The notes beneath the pieces are model-generated. The model was not told the origin of the DNA. It searched no databases and saw nothing but the letters and a program-made list of their open reading frames with translations. Positions 8,287-16,211 of a DNA stretch of 24,979 bases are shown piece after piece. Numbering within the stretch: position 1 is the first letter of the stretch; each line of letters starts with the position of its first letter. Both the position numbers and the translations under genes were made by a program. The stretch lies in the NCBI GenBank assembly GCA_964415525.1, contig CAYQAS010000065.1, positions 1 to 24,979 of the forward strand. Direction: 5' to 3'. The DNA is from CAZPUI01 sp964415525 (lineage in GTDB: Bacteria > Acidobacteriota > Holophagae > Holophagales > Holophagaceae).

Positions 8287-8315
8287 GATCACGGCACTTG
8301 AGAACGGCTGTGATC
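8287..8315. repeat. Dyad upstream of cassette 2, possible operator
   Basis: GATCACGGC (8287-8295) pairs with GCTGTGATC (8307-8315), nine pairs with one G-T, around an 11-base centre. The centre contains TTGAGA (8298-8303), followed by AT-rich AATATAGCTATA (from 8321), which could be a weak rightward promoter. The dyad would then straddle the -35 box. Confidence 0.3.
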
Positions 8316-8384
8316 TCTAAAATATAGCTATACCTAAACTTACTTCAGAGGGTTGTCTCTTCCGGCTTTGCCCGATCCTTCCCG

Positions 8385-8406
8385 CCATGGACGGAGGTCC
8401 CCATGG
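8385..8406 (+). promoter_or_regulatory. Hairpin enclosing the Shine-Dalgarno and start codon of cassette 2
   Basis: CCATGGAC (8385-8392) can pair with GTCC (8397-8400) and, after a two-base bulge, ATGG (8403-8406). The loop is GGAG of the ribosome binding site and the paired ATGG contains the start codon of the fimT-like gene. It may limit translation initiation; the function is inferred from structure only. Confidence 0.35.
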
Positions 8407-9026
8407 TGCGCACCAGAACTCGGGTCCGGGGAGTCTCGCTCATCGAGACCCTTGTGGTGCTGATCATCCTCGGCGTTCTCACCCTTGCCCTGATACCGAA
8501 GATGGGCAGCAGCTACACCAATGCTGTGGTCAGTGTTACGAATCAAATCGAAGGATTCTTATACGCCGCTCAGCGTTCAACCACTACGACCCTGAATACC
8601 GTAACGATCACCGCCAGCGGCACATGGGAGGCGAAAACCTTTCGCCTCACATACGGCTCAGCGGCTCCTGCTGACGACCTCCGGTACAGCAACAAGCAAC
8701 CCGACTTCCTGAAGGCCGGCGTGGACCCTACGACCACTGGTTGGCCGTCGAGCCTGGGTTCTGCGCCTTCATTTGGCGCTTCGAGCAGCTTCACTGCTTC
8801 GATGGTCGCCGGCATGGCGAAGCCGCTTGTCGGACTGAATGGAGGTACCGTCAACATCACAGGGACGCGCAAGGAGTTTTCCTCACCGTTCTTTATTGCG
8901 GTCGTGCCCTATGACAGCTCCGGAAAACCCCTGTACAGCGGTCCTGCGGGGCTGGTCGTAGTGGAAGGTTCGCGCATCTACAAATACGTGCGCTCAAGCA
9001 AAACGGGTCCCTGGAGGCGCTCATGA
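8403..9026 (+). CDS. fimT: FimT/GspH-like pseudopilin (cassette 2)
   Basis: First gene of the plus-strand cassette, 207 residues. Leader MVRTRTRVRG, then VSLIETLVVLIILGVLTLAL with Glu at +5, a canonical prepilin peptidase substrate. The following NQIEGFLYAAQRSTTTTLNT corresponds to the FimT/GspH helix-strand junction. The C-terminus GPAGLVVVEGSRIYKYVRSS...WRRS matches its counterpart at 7086-7751, whereas the middle is quite different and rich in Ser/Thr/Gly. ATG at 8403 has GGAGG five bases upstream, within a potential hairpin. Its stop overlaps the next start as ATGA. Role expected: minor pilin connecting the tip complex to the shaft of the pilus. Confidence 0.84.
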   Translation: MVRTRTRVRGVSLIETLVVLIILGVLTLALIPKMGSSYTNAVVSVTNQIEGFLYAAQRSTTTTLNTVTITASGTWEAKTFRLTYGSAAPADDLRYSNKQPDFLKAGVDPTTTGWPSSLGSAPSFGASSSFTASMVAGMAKPLVGLNGGTVNITGTRKEFSSPFFIAVVPYDSSGKPLYSGPAGLVVVEGSRIYKYVRSSKTGPWRRS

Positions 9027-9607
9027 GCCGGACGACGGAAACCCAGCTCGGCTTCAGCTTGGTCGAATTACTTGTGGCAGCCTTCGTCCTTGGCGTCGGA
9101 GTCCTTGGACTGACGCTGCTTCAGGTCTCCGTTGTGAAAATCAACACGAGCTCTGCCAGTACGACTAGAGGCTTGGCAGTTGCCAATAGCTTGCTTGAGA
9201 CCGCTGCAAGTGAGGGGCGGCGTTCCATGTTGTGGACTGTGGAGCAGCGAGCACCGGTGGTGGCGAACTATACGTCTGCATACATCGGTCCAACGGGAAC
9301 GCTTGCGGGAACCGTCACTCGATATTTGACCCCCAGCGGAAAGATCTTCACCACCTTGGCTTCGGCCCAGGGGGCGGGAGAACTCGTCTACACGACGACC
9401 ATGACGCCCAGTAATACCGTCGCCACTTCCGCCTCGATCCAGGTGCTCACCGCCAGTGGCGCTGCGCAGACCGTTACGACGACGCTTAGTCGCAGTTCGG
9501 TGTTTACCGTCGAGGTGAGCTGGCTGGATTCCGTTGTTAGCCAAAGCGGGGCGACCACCAACGTCAAGCGGTACGTCCGCCTTGCAAGGAGGGTGAACCA
9601 TGCGTGA
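9023..9607 (+). CDS. pilV: PilV-like minor pilin (cassette 2)
   Basis: A 194-residue minor pilin. Short leader MSRTTETQLG, then FSLVELLVAAFVLGVGVLGL with Glu at +5 and the G-V-G-V-L-G-L helix of the PilV group, continuing LLQVSVVKINTSSASTTRGL and ANSLLETAASEGRRSM; the other PilV has LLDAAQSEGRQSL at the same place. The end YVRLARRVNHA also matches. The body is rich in Thr and Ser. It starts in the ATGA overlap with fimT (SD GGAGG five bases before) and overlaps the next gene by 8 bp, so it is translationally coupled on both sides. Confidence 0.86.
   Translation: MSRTTETQLGFSLVELLVAAFVLGVGVLGLTLLQVSVVKINTSSASTTRGLAVANSLLETAASEGRRSMLWTVEQRAPVVANYTSAYIGPTGTLAGTVTRYLTPSGKIFTTLASAQGAGELVYTTTMTPSNTVATSASIQVLTASGAAQTVTTTLSRSSVFTVEVSWLDSVVSQSGATTNVKRYVRLARRVNHA
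9586..9593 (+). promoter_or_regulatory. Strong Shine-Dalgarno site that fixes the pilW start in cassette 2
   Basis: AAGGAGGG, six bases before the ATG at 9600 and within the end of pilV. It supports the upstream start of pilW although that start gives an unusually long leader peptide. Confidence 0.75.
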
Positions 9608-11012
9608 ACGTGCCCAGGGAGATCCGCGGGGACACTTCGCCCACCCTCGTCGTGTTGCAGAACGGGGTCTGAACCTGTGTGGATGGCGGTCTGGAAAGAC
9701 TGTTCAGGCGGGATTTTCACTGATCGAGATGCTGATCGCCTTGGTGTTCACCGGCATCCTGATGGCGGGGCTTTCCACGGTCTATCGGTCCAGCATTTCC
9801 TTGGCCAGGTCTGAGGGCGACAAGCTCAGCAGCGCACGGCGCAACCGCCTTGCAGCGGAAATTGTCTTGGATGATCTCGATTCAGCTGGACAGACACTGG
9901 CGAACATCATCTTCCATCCCAACGATGTCAGTTCCAGCGTACCCCTCTTCGCCATCTATCCGGACGGGCGGACGACGCTGGCGACGAACGAACAGCGCGA
10001 CATGATCCAGTTCTTCTTCGAGGACGCCTTGCCCTTCGAGGCCCGCCTTCACAGCACCGTGGCGGGCGGCGGAACCGTGGTGCTTCCGGCTCAACTGCGA
10101 TCCTCCAGCCAGGCCATCGCCGGTGGGGACACCGTAAATAAAATTTCGGTATCCAACCTGGATCCCATTGAACTCAATTTTAAAAACGCCGACTTCATGA
10201 CCGCCTTCAAGGACGCCGTGAATAAATATGCCGGCACGCTATCTCCCGTCACTCTGATCCTCAAGGATCAGTGGCGTGTGATTGTGACCACCGGAGCCAC
10301 GGCCAAGGGTACGACCACTTGCACGGTGACTCAGGCCTCGGATCAGGACCGAGCCACGGGGTCTTTCAATCTTTCAAGCCCCTTTGGCCAGCCCAACTAT
10401 ACGCCGTGGGTGAGCGCGAATGACTATGGCGCGACGACCACCGTCACCGGCTCCAATAGCGTGAGCACGGTGGTTCCAAATGACGGAGCTCCAATTACCA
10501 TCGTCCGGCCACGGCTGCTGGTGCGGTACACCATTGAAGATGTGGGATTGGATCCCTCGGATGGGACCAAGATGGTCCCCTGCCTCGTCAAGAATGTCTG
10601 GGCCTACGATGCGCTCGTGGCCGACAGCAATGCCGTGCCCACGAAGACGCTCCTGGCGGAAGACGTGGTCGGCCTGAAGGTGCTCGTGAGCTATGACGGC
10701 GGGACCACATGGCTGGGTGGAACCAGTGCGGATACGAACGACACCGTTGCCAGCCGTGCGACGGCTTGGGGCCTTCTTAAAGGGAAAATCGATACCGCTA
10801 TCGGTAAATTCGAGGATGTGAACCGGGCCAAGTCGACCGTCGACAGCAGCTGGTTCCGCTACTTTCCCACGCTCATCCGACTCGACCTGACGACCCGGAC
10901 GGCGGTGGCGCGCAATGTCAGCGCGGCGGGCGTTCCCACTTTTGCCAAGAACACCAAGGTCATCGTGGCCATGCCGCGCTACTTCGGTATGCCTTTGACG
11001 AGCACGCAGTGA
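9600..11012 (+). CDS. pilW: PilW-like minor pilin with long leader (cassette 2)
   Basis: A 470-residue PilW-type minor pilin. The prepilin motif AG/FSLIEMLIALVFTGILMAGL is complete (Gly -1, Phe +1, Glu +5), followed by STVYRSSISLARSEGDKLSS and RRNRLAAEIVLDDLDSAGQT, the same pattern as in the first cassette. The C-terminal part has VLVSYDGGTTWLGG and ends MPRYFGMPL, both matched in the paralogue. Odd points: the leader before the cleavage site is 38 residues and includes a cysteine, much longer than the 16 residues of the other PilW, although a perfect AAGGAGG supports this start; and the body is some 50 residues longer, with a Thr/Ser-rich stretch around 10290-10470. It overlaps pilV by 8 bp; its stop provides the ribosome binding context of pilX. 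Confidence 0.86.
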   Translation: MRERAQGDPRGHFAHPRRVAERGLNLCGWRSGKTVQAGFSLIEMLIALVFTGILMAGLSTVYRSSISLARSEGDKLSSARRNRLAAEIVLDDLDSAGQTLANIIFHPNDVSSSVPLFAIYPDGRTTLATNEQRDMIQFFFEDALPFEARLHSTVAGGGTVVLPAQLRSSSQAIAGGDTVNKISVSNLDPIELNFKNADFMTAFKDAVNKYAGTLSPVTLILKDQWRVIVTTGATAKGTTTCTVTQASDQDRATGSFNLSSPFGQPNYTPWVSANDYGATTTVTGSNSVSTVVPNDGAPITIVRPRLLVRYTIEDVGLDPSDGTKMVPCLVKNVWAYDALVADSNAVPTKTLLAEDVVGLKVLVSYDGGTTWLGGTSADTNDTVASRATAWGLLKGKIDTAIGKFEDVNRAKSTVDSSWFRYFPTLIRLDLTTRTAVARNVSAAGVPTFAKNTKVIVAMPRYFGMPLTSTQ

Positions 11013-11020
11013 GGCCTCCC

Positions 11021-11599
11021 ATGTTGCATGTCCATCCTCGACAGCGAATGTCTGAAACTGGCGGCATTACCATCGTTGTTTCCCTGATGATGCTGGCGCT
11101 CCTCACCGTGGCCGTGATCGGCATGTCCCGCAACTCCATGCGGGAGACCATGGTCCTCGCTGCTGCCCGTGAGGCTGCGGATATCCGTCAGTTGGCGGAT
11201 ACGGGGGTGGAGTGGTCCATCCAGTGGATGGATCCCAAGGCTTGGCCGACCCAGGCCGCCCTGGATGCTGCGAACCAGAATCCACTCGTGGCTCAGCTCA
11301 ATTACATTGTGGATAATCCGGAACTCGGTGGCCGTGTGTTGGGCGTGCCTTCCGCCGCAGCGGCTTCCATGTTGCTCCCGACCCGATCAGGGGATGTGAG
11401 CGGCATCAGCCGCACCTTCGATCTCCAGGTCTCCTACATGGGCCGTCTCCCCATCACGGATACGTCCCAGATGGACCAGCGCCTCTACCCCCTGATCTGG
11501 ATGCTCCGCTCCAAGGGCAGCGAAACGATTCCCGGCGGCATGACCTTTAGTCATAACCGGGAAGCCTGGATCAGCACTCCCATCCCCGAAGTCCGTTGA
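11021..11599 (+). CDS. pilX: PilX-like minor pilin (cassette 2)
   Basis: A 192-residue PilX-family minor pilin. I choose the ATG at 11021 with GAGG six bases upstream; a GTG at 11009 is also in frame but lacks a site. Leader MLHVHPRQRMSETGG, then the hydrophobic helix ITIVVSLMMLALLTVAVIGM, SRNSMRETMVLAAAREAADI and LADTGVEWSIQWMDP. The glutamate at mature position 5 is missing, as in the other PilX and in GspK-like tip pilins. The end FSHNREAWISTPIP parallels FRHSREVWSTQPP of cassette 1. The gene directly follows pilW (stop at 11012) and is followed 14 bp later by pilY1. Confidence 0.85.
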   Translation: MLHVHPRQRMSETGGITIVVSLMMLALLTVAVIGMSRNSMRETMVLAAAREAADIRQLADTGVEWSIQWMDPKAWPTQAALDAANQNPLVAQLNYIVDNPELGGRVLGVPSAAAASMLLPTRSGDVSGISRTFDLQVSYMGRLPITDTSQMDQRLYPLIWMLRSKGSETIPGGMTFSHNREAWISTPIPEVR

Positions 11600-11613
11600 A
11601 GTCGAGGCCCACC

Positions 11614-14600
11614 ATGTTCGTATCCCGCCTCTCCCGGATTTTCCGCTGCGCGCTTCTGGCGCTTGGTCTTGCCTCCACGCTCCCTGCGCAGGTGGATCCG
11701 CGTCTCACTGCCTTCAAGACTGATTTCTTGGACCAGCTTCAGCGGGCCACTGGCATCACGGTCAAGCCCGAAATCCTGACGCTCTTTGATCTATCGGGTT
11801 CCATGGGCTTCTTGACCTTCCATCCCAGCTTTCCGAACTGGGAACAGATGGAAAGCTCCTCGTCTGGCGAGTTCTACAGCATCAAGATCACCGCGAATTC
11901 CAACGACACCGTGTCTGTCAACCTCACGACGAACTCGTCTGGCACCAGCCTGAGCGAAATCGACCTTGGGGACTACTACAGCAGCAAGGGCATCACAGGG
12001 ACGCTCTACATCTCGGGGGTCGGGCTTGTGAACCCTGCTGGTCAGCTCGTGACCGCTGCCATGGCGGAAGCGACGAAGACCGCAACGGCTTGGCCGCGAC
12101 TCCCAGGCATGCCGACTCAGGGCTTCAGTTGGGTGGACCTGGACAAGGGGAAGAGCAACGCAATCAACTGGCTCCGGGCTGCCTCCCACGCTCGTTTCAC
12201 ATTCAGCATGAGCGGAATACCTGATCGCACCATCGACATCCCGCTTCCCTGGGCCACGGTGCTCATGAACTCGACGAATACGACGGCGCCCCTGAAGCGG
12301 ATCATGATCACGGATCCGACGGATACGGCCGCTCCCCAATACGAGGTAGACAGCACTTTCCTGGATGACCCGCTTGACGGAGTGACCATCGCGAACTGGA
12401 CCACTGGGACCTCCACGCGCCCCAACAACGCTTCCGTGGGCAACTACGCTGGGCTCATCCGCCTGGACTACCTCTACTGGCTCTACACGGCCAAGGACTC
12501 CTCGAACAACTACTACGTGAAGTCCACCAATGCCCAGGTGACTGATTCCACAACCGGCAACCTTCGCACCATCTACCCGTATGAGAACGGGATGCCCACC
12601 CTCACTCGCCTCCAGGCCCTGAAGCGAGCCACCATGCAGGTCTGGCTAAACTATCAGGACCAGGTGTACTGGGCCTTCCGATGCCTGGATCCGGATGAAT
12701 CAGGTAGCCCTTCACCTTCTGGAAATACTGAATCCAGCGTGACGATCCCGACGGACAACAAGACCTACCCCGGGGGCACAAACGCGAACTTCCGAAATTG
12801 GGTGTCATTCAACAAGGGAATGCGAAGCAAGTCCAGCGGTGCGAACCAGTACGACAACGGGGTACTTCGACTGAGCAAGTTGTCGGCCTACGGAGGCACA
12901 CCTCTGACCCGGGCTCTCGTTAACAGCTACGTTCAGTTGATCGACACGACGAATACCGCGAGCCATGTGTTCGCCAAGGACGGGGCGGACAGCAGCTATC
13001 CCTGCAGTACCAGTGTCGTCATGGTCTTCACGGACGGCGTGCCCGGCGACGAAAGCGGGTCCTCGACCTATCCCTACACGGGCTCCACAGATCCCGTGGT
13101 GGGCAACAAACTGGTGATCACGGATGCGGATCCCAACAAGAGCGGCCGCCCCGTGAATAGTGCCTACATGGGCGGCCCTTGGTTCAACCTGCCCACCCTC
13201 GGCGCCATTGCCGCCCAGTCGGGCAATACGGTCTACGGCAGCATGGGGACCAACTACATCCAGTCGCCGGATGTGCTGAACCTGTATTCGGGCATTCGTT
13301 CCGGTTATCCCAACAACAGCGACTCCATGTACAAGTTCCTGCCCTTTTCCGTCGTCCAACGGGGCACCAACAAGTTCTCTTCTCCCCGCACAGTCCTGAC
13401 CATGACCGTGGGCATCAGTCTGGGGAGCAGCTATGACAAATCGCCTTGGCTCGGAGGGACTGCGCGTGCCCTGAATGACACCGCAGGGGCGAGTTCCCCT
13501 AAATACCGGCTTGTAGCCACCGCACACTATGGCGATCCCCAGCGGACGCTCTTCAACATGAATTTCGCAGGGACGTACGCCACCACCAAGGACAAGTACA
13601 CCATGCCCGCTGTGGCAGGTCGTCCTCAGGGCGCCGTAGCTCCACCCACCTGCTTCTTCGACGCCATTGATCCAGATTCCTTGGTTTCCAACCTCCAAGA
13701 CGCGATAGACGAGGCCATCAGTCGTCAGAAGCTGGGCACCTCCACCGCGCCGGTGGTCCCGTATTCGGGTCTTGGCCTGGGTGCCCAGGTCTACTTGGCC
13801 TCCTTCTCGCCGGCGACCCAGGGCCCGCTCTGGACGGGCGACCTCCGAATGTTCCCGACGCAAACCGCCGCAGGTAGCATCCAGATCTTGGACAAGTTCG
13901 GAGTCCAAGTGCAGGGCGACCTCATGCAAGCCATCCCCATGTGGAGCGCGGCGGACTATCTCGACAACACTCGTGTGTGGAGCACCCGCAAGGTCTATAC
14001 CCGCCTCCCGGGCGAGACCACGCTCCGGAATTTCAATCCCGCATCGTCCGGGTCGGAATTCGGCACCATTGCTCCCTATTTCGCCATCAAGGACCTGAAT
14101 GGAGCCACGCTTTCAACGGCACTTACCTTGGCTCAGAAGACTGCCATCGCAAAGTTCTTGGTGGGGGCTGATCCTGCGGATACCACCAAGAATCGATCTG
14201 GTGTGATGGGTGATGTCATCGATAGCACGATCAGCGTGCTGGAATATGATCCCGCAACCATCGATTTGGCCCAGCTCGACTCCGCGCTTTCCTCCAAACT
14301 GAGCGGCACAGGAGCGGCCTCCGATGCACGCTTCAGAGTGATCTTCGTCGGAACGAACACGGGCTTCCTGCACGCCTTTGGCGAGGTGAGCTACACCAAG
14401 TCGATCACGGTAGGTGCGACCAATCCTGTGACCATCAAGCTGGTGGAAGGTCTGCTTCAGGAACTCTGGTCGTTCATTCCGACGGACTTCCTGGCCCAGA
14501 TCCAGTATCTGCAGAGCACCTCTGCCACCCATCGCAACTTGTGCAATGGGCCCTCTTTCGCCTATCAGCTGGACCTGCCTACAGGTACCAACCCGATGCC

Positions 14601-16149
14601 GGATGGGCTTGTCAATGCCTCCACTGCCACCACGAACCTGGAGCGGGCCATGCTTGTCTTCGGGCTGGGGAAGGGCGGACGGAGCTACTACGCCATGAAC
14701 GTGCGCAATCCGTTCTCCCCTTCGCTTGCTTGGACGCTGATTCCAGATGAAGTGGCCGCGACTCCTTCTTCTTTGACGGCTCGCAAGGAATCCAATGGGA
14801 TCGGCCTGACGACGCTCTCGACGCTGGTGAGCAACATGGGGTTCTCCACGTCGCGGCCTGCGGTAGGTCGGGTGCTTTTCCCAAAATCGGGAAGCACGAC
14901 CGAATACCAGTACCGGGATGTCTGTTTCCTGGGTGGCGGCCTCTCCTCTCCCGAGCTAGAAACAGCCTTCAAGACGGGCAGTACGACACCAGCGATGGGA
15001 CGCTCAGTGCTCGGGATCGACATCTATACCGGCAAGTTCTTGTTTGGGGCGGATGTGCTGGCCCTGGCTTCGTCCACCAATGACAAAGCCGTGATCGACT
15101 GCATTCCCACTGGCGTGGTGCCCTTTGAGTTCTTTGTGGGCAGTGGACTGGTGCAGCGGCTTTATTTCATGGACTATCACCGGGGTCTGTGGTGCATCCA
15201 GAGTCCTACGGTGAACGACAAGAATCCTGATGGTTCCACCAGTACCTACAAGGGGTTCCGTCGGGACACAAGCTTGATGGACAAATGGACCACTACTTCC
15301 GGTGATGCCTTCCTCCGCAAGGTGTTCACGGCTCCGGCCAACGACAACTTCACCATGCTCCCCGCTCCCTTTGTGGTGGGCACCTATCCGGTGGCCCGAA
15401 GCCAGGCGCCCTTGATCGCCCCGGCTGTGGCTGGTATCGCCATCGCCTCCGGCGACAAGCACAATCCCATGGACCGGTATTACACATCGACGACGCTGCC
15501 CAGCCATCGGCTGTATGTGTTGTTCGACCGGCAGGACGGTCCGCTTGAAGGGCTCACGGATACCACTGGTATCGCCATGACCAAGCTTCTGGATGTGACC
15601 AGCAGTACCGCCTCGAGCCTACTGGATACTTCATCCCCCACCTACTTCCTAAAGCCCCAGACGACGAGCGGTCCGGTGCCCTACTTCGGGTACAAGATCG
15701 ATTTCCCAGCCTCCTATGTGCCGACGCAGACGATCCAGGATGTCTACAGACTCGTACCGAAGGCGTTGAACGATCCGCTCGTGCTGGTGGGAACCCTATT
15801 CTACAGCTACCTGAAACCCGACCCCGCCTACGACGCCTGCTATGGCGGCCAGGGCAGCACCCGGAGCTTCCGGATCTGCGATTTCTTCCAGCCAGTGTTC
15901 ACTGCGGATACCGCCAGCTTGGTGAACCCCACCCCCACCACGGGCTGCCTGAACGGAATGGTCTTCTCCTGGAACGGCCTTACGACACAGTTTGTGGCTC
16001 GCGGCACCCAGGGTGTCAACCAGGCGGGTGTCATCACCACTGGGTCAGGCGCCAGTTCGAGTCAGACGATCCAGATCAAGACAGCCACCACAAAGCCCTC
16101 CCAGCAGTGGCCCCGCGTGCGCACTTGGCGTTCGGTATACGACTACTGA
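11614..16149 (+). CDS. pilY1: PilY1-type pilus tip adhesin with von Willebrand A domain (cassette 2)
   Basis: Second PilY1, about 1511 residues. A TTG at 11596 is open in frame, but the ATG at 11614 has GAGG six bases upstream and gives a signal peptide (MFVSRLSRIFRCALLALGLA..., cleavage after LPA, residue 25; mature start QVDPRL, as QMDPKL in the other). The vWA domain has a canonical MIDAS: KPEILTLFDLSGSM (D59, S61, S63), GGTPLTRALVNS and VVMVFTDGVPGDE (~469). The segment LTRLQALKRATMQVW...QVYWAFRCLD is shared with PilY1 of cassette 1. The propeller region begins near RFRVIFVGTNTGFLHAFGE (~907), then MLVFGLGKGGRSYYAMNV, MGRSVLGIDIYTG and FMDYHRGLW. The tail has CYGGQG, RICD, GCLNGMVFSW and ends WRSVYDY. 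Last gene of the plus-strand cassette, followed by a terminator. It probably gives pili adhesive properties distinct from those of cassette 1. Confidence 0.92.
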   Translation: MFVSRLSRIFRCALLALGLASTLPAQVDPRLTAFKTDFLDQLQRATGITVKPEILTLFDLSGSMGFLTFHPSFPNWEQMESSSSGEFYSIKITANSNDTVSVNLTTNSSGTSLSEIDLGDYYSSKGITGTLYISGVGLVNPAGQLVTAAMAEATKTATAWPRLPGMPTQGFSWVDLDKGKSNAINWLRAASHARFTFSMSGIPDRTIDIPLPWATVLMNSTNTTAPLKRIMITDPTDTAAPQYEVDSTFLDDPLDGVTIANWTTGTSTRPNNASVGNYAGLIRLDYLYWLYTAKDSSNNYYVKSTNAQVTDSTTGNLRTIYPYENGMPTLTRLQALKRATMQVWLNYQDQVYWAFRCLDPDESGSPSPSGNTESSVTIPTDNKTYPGGTNANFRNWVSFNKGMRSKSSGANQYDNGVLRLSKLSAYGGTPLTRALVNSYVQLIDTTNTASHVFAKDGADSSYPCSTSVVMVFTDGVPGDESGSSTYPYTGSTDPVVGNKLVITDADPNKSGRPVNSAYMGGPWFNLPTLGAIAAQSGNTVYGSMGTNYIQSPDVLNLYSGIRSGYPNNSDSMYKFLPFSVVQRGTNKFSSPRTVLTMTVGISLGSSYDKSPWLGGTARALNDTAGASSPKYRLVATAHYGDPQRTLFNMNFAGTYATTKDKYTMPAVAGRPQGAVAPPTCFFDAIDPDSLVSNLQDAIDEAISRQKLGTSTAPVVPYSGLGLGAQVYLASFSPATQGPLWTGDLRMFPTQTAAGSIQILDKFGVQVQGDLMQAIPMWSAADYLDNTRVWSTRKVYTRLPGETTLRNFNPASSGSEFGTIAPYFAIKDLNGATLSTALTLAQKTAIAKFLVGADPADTTKNRSGVMGDVIDSTISVLEYDPATIDLAQLDSALSSKLSGTGAASDARFRVIFVGTNTGFLHAFGEVSYTKSITVGATNPVTIKLVEGLLQELWSFIPTDFLAQIQYLQSTSATHRNLCNGPSFAYQLDLPTGTNPMPDGLVNASTATTNLERAMLVFGLGKGGRSYYAMNVRNPFSPSLAWTLIPDEVAATPSSLTARKESNGIGLTTLSTLVSNMGFSTSRPAVGRVLFPKSGSTTEYQYRDVCFLGGGLSSPELETAFKTGSTTPAMGRSVLGIDIYTGKFLFGADVLALASSTNDKAVIDCIPTGVVPFEFFVGSGLVQRLYFMDYHRGLWCIQSPTVNDKNPDGSTSTYKGFRRDTSLMDKWTTTSGDAFLRKVFTAPANDNFTMLPAPFVVGTYPVARSQAPLIAPAVAGIAIASGDKHNPMDRYYTSTTLPSHRLYVLFDRQDGPLEGLTDTTGIAMTKLLDVTSSTASSLLDTSSPTYFLKPQTTSGPVPYFGYKIDFPASYVPTQTIQDVYRLVPKALNDPLVLVGTLFYSYLKPDPAYDACYGGQGSTRSFRICDFFQPVFTADTASLVNPTPTTGCLNGMVFSWNGLTTQFVARGTQGVNQAGVITTGSGASSSQTIQIKTATTKPSQQWPRVRTWRSVYDY

Positions 16150-16169
16150 TCTGGCGTACACGATTGCAG

Positions 16170-16197
16170 GCGGGCCCCCCGGGGCCCGCTTTGTTGT
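16170..16197 (+). terminator. Intrinsic terminator after cassette 2
   Basis: GCGGGCCC (16170-16177) pairs with GGGCCCGC (16182-16189), loop CCCG, followed by TTTGTTGT. It lies 20 bp after the pilY1 stop and just before the rsmA ribosome binding site. Confidence 0.75.
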
Positions 16198-16211
16198 GGA
16201 AGGATGGTCTG

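Larger units (their letters stand above)
7752..8402. other. Gene-free divergent control region between the two pilus cassettes
   Basis: About 650 bp with no supportable gene. The left half is of ordinary composition and holds two hairpin-forming inverted repeats; from about 8100 to 8345 the DNA is strikingly AT-rich for this chromosome, with runs such as GGAATTTAAATATAAG and AAAATATATAATAGG. It contains a leftward promoter, a dyad near 8287-8315 and a hairpin around the start of the right cassette. It must hold the control signals of both cassettes. I found no convincing sigma54 (GG-N10-GC) site. Confidence 0.6.

Noticed and set aside
8107..8292. 61-codon minus-strand frame in the AT-rich divergent region
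   Set aside because: No convincing Shine-Dalgarno, it would span the candidate promoter, and its Phe/Ile/Tyr-rich content is what AT-rich noncoding DNA gives.
7752..8402. Sigma54 promoter for pilus genes in the divergent region
   Set aside because: No GG-N10-GC site with the expected flanking TGGC and TTGC bases was found by eye on either strand.
12805..13929. Minus-strand open frame of 374 codons within pilY1 of cassette 2
   Set aside because: Shadow of the PilY1 frame, which has unmistakable vWA and propeller motifs; no leader, ribosome site or domain in the shadow.
450..16149. The two cassettes as an invertible (phase-variable) segment
   Set aside because: I found no long identical inverted repeats at the ends and no recombinase gene; the arms are too diverged to be an active inversion system.
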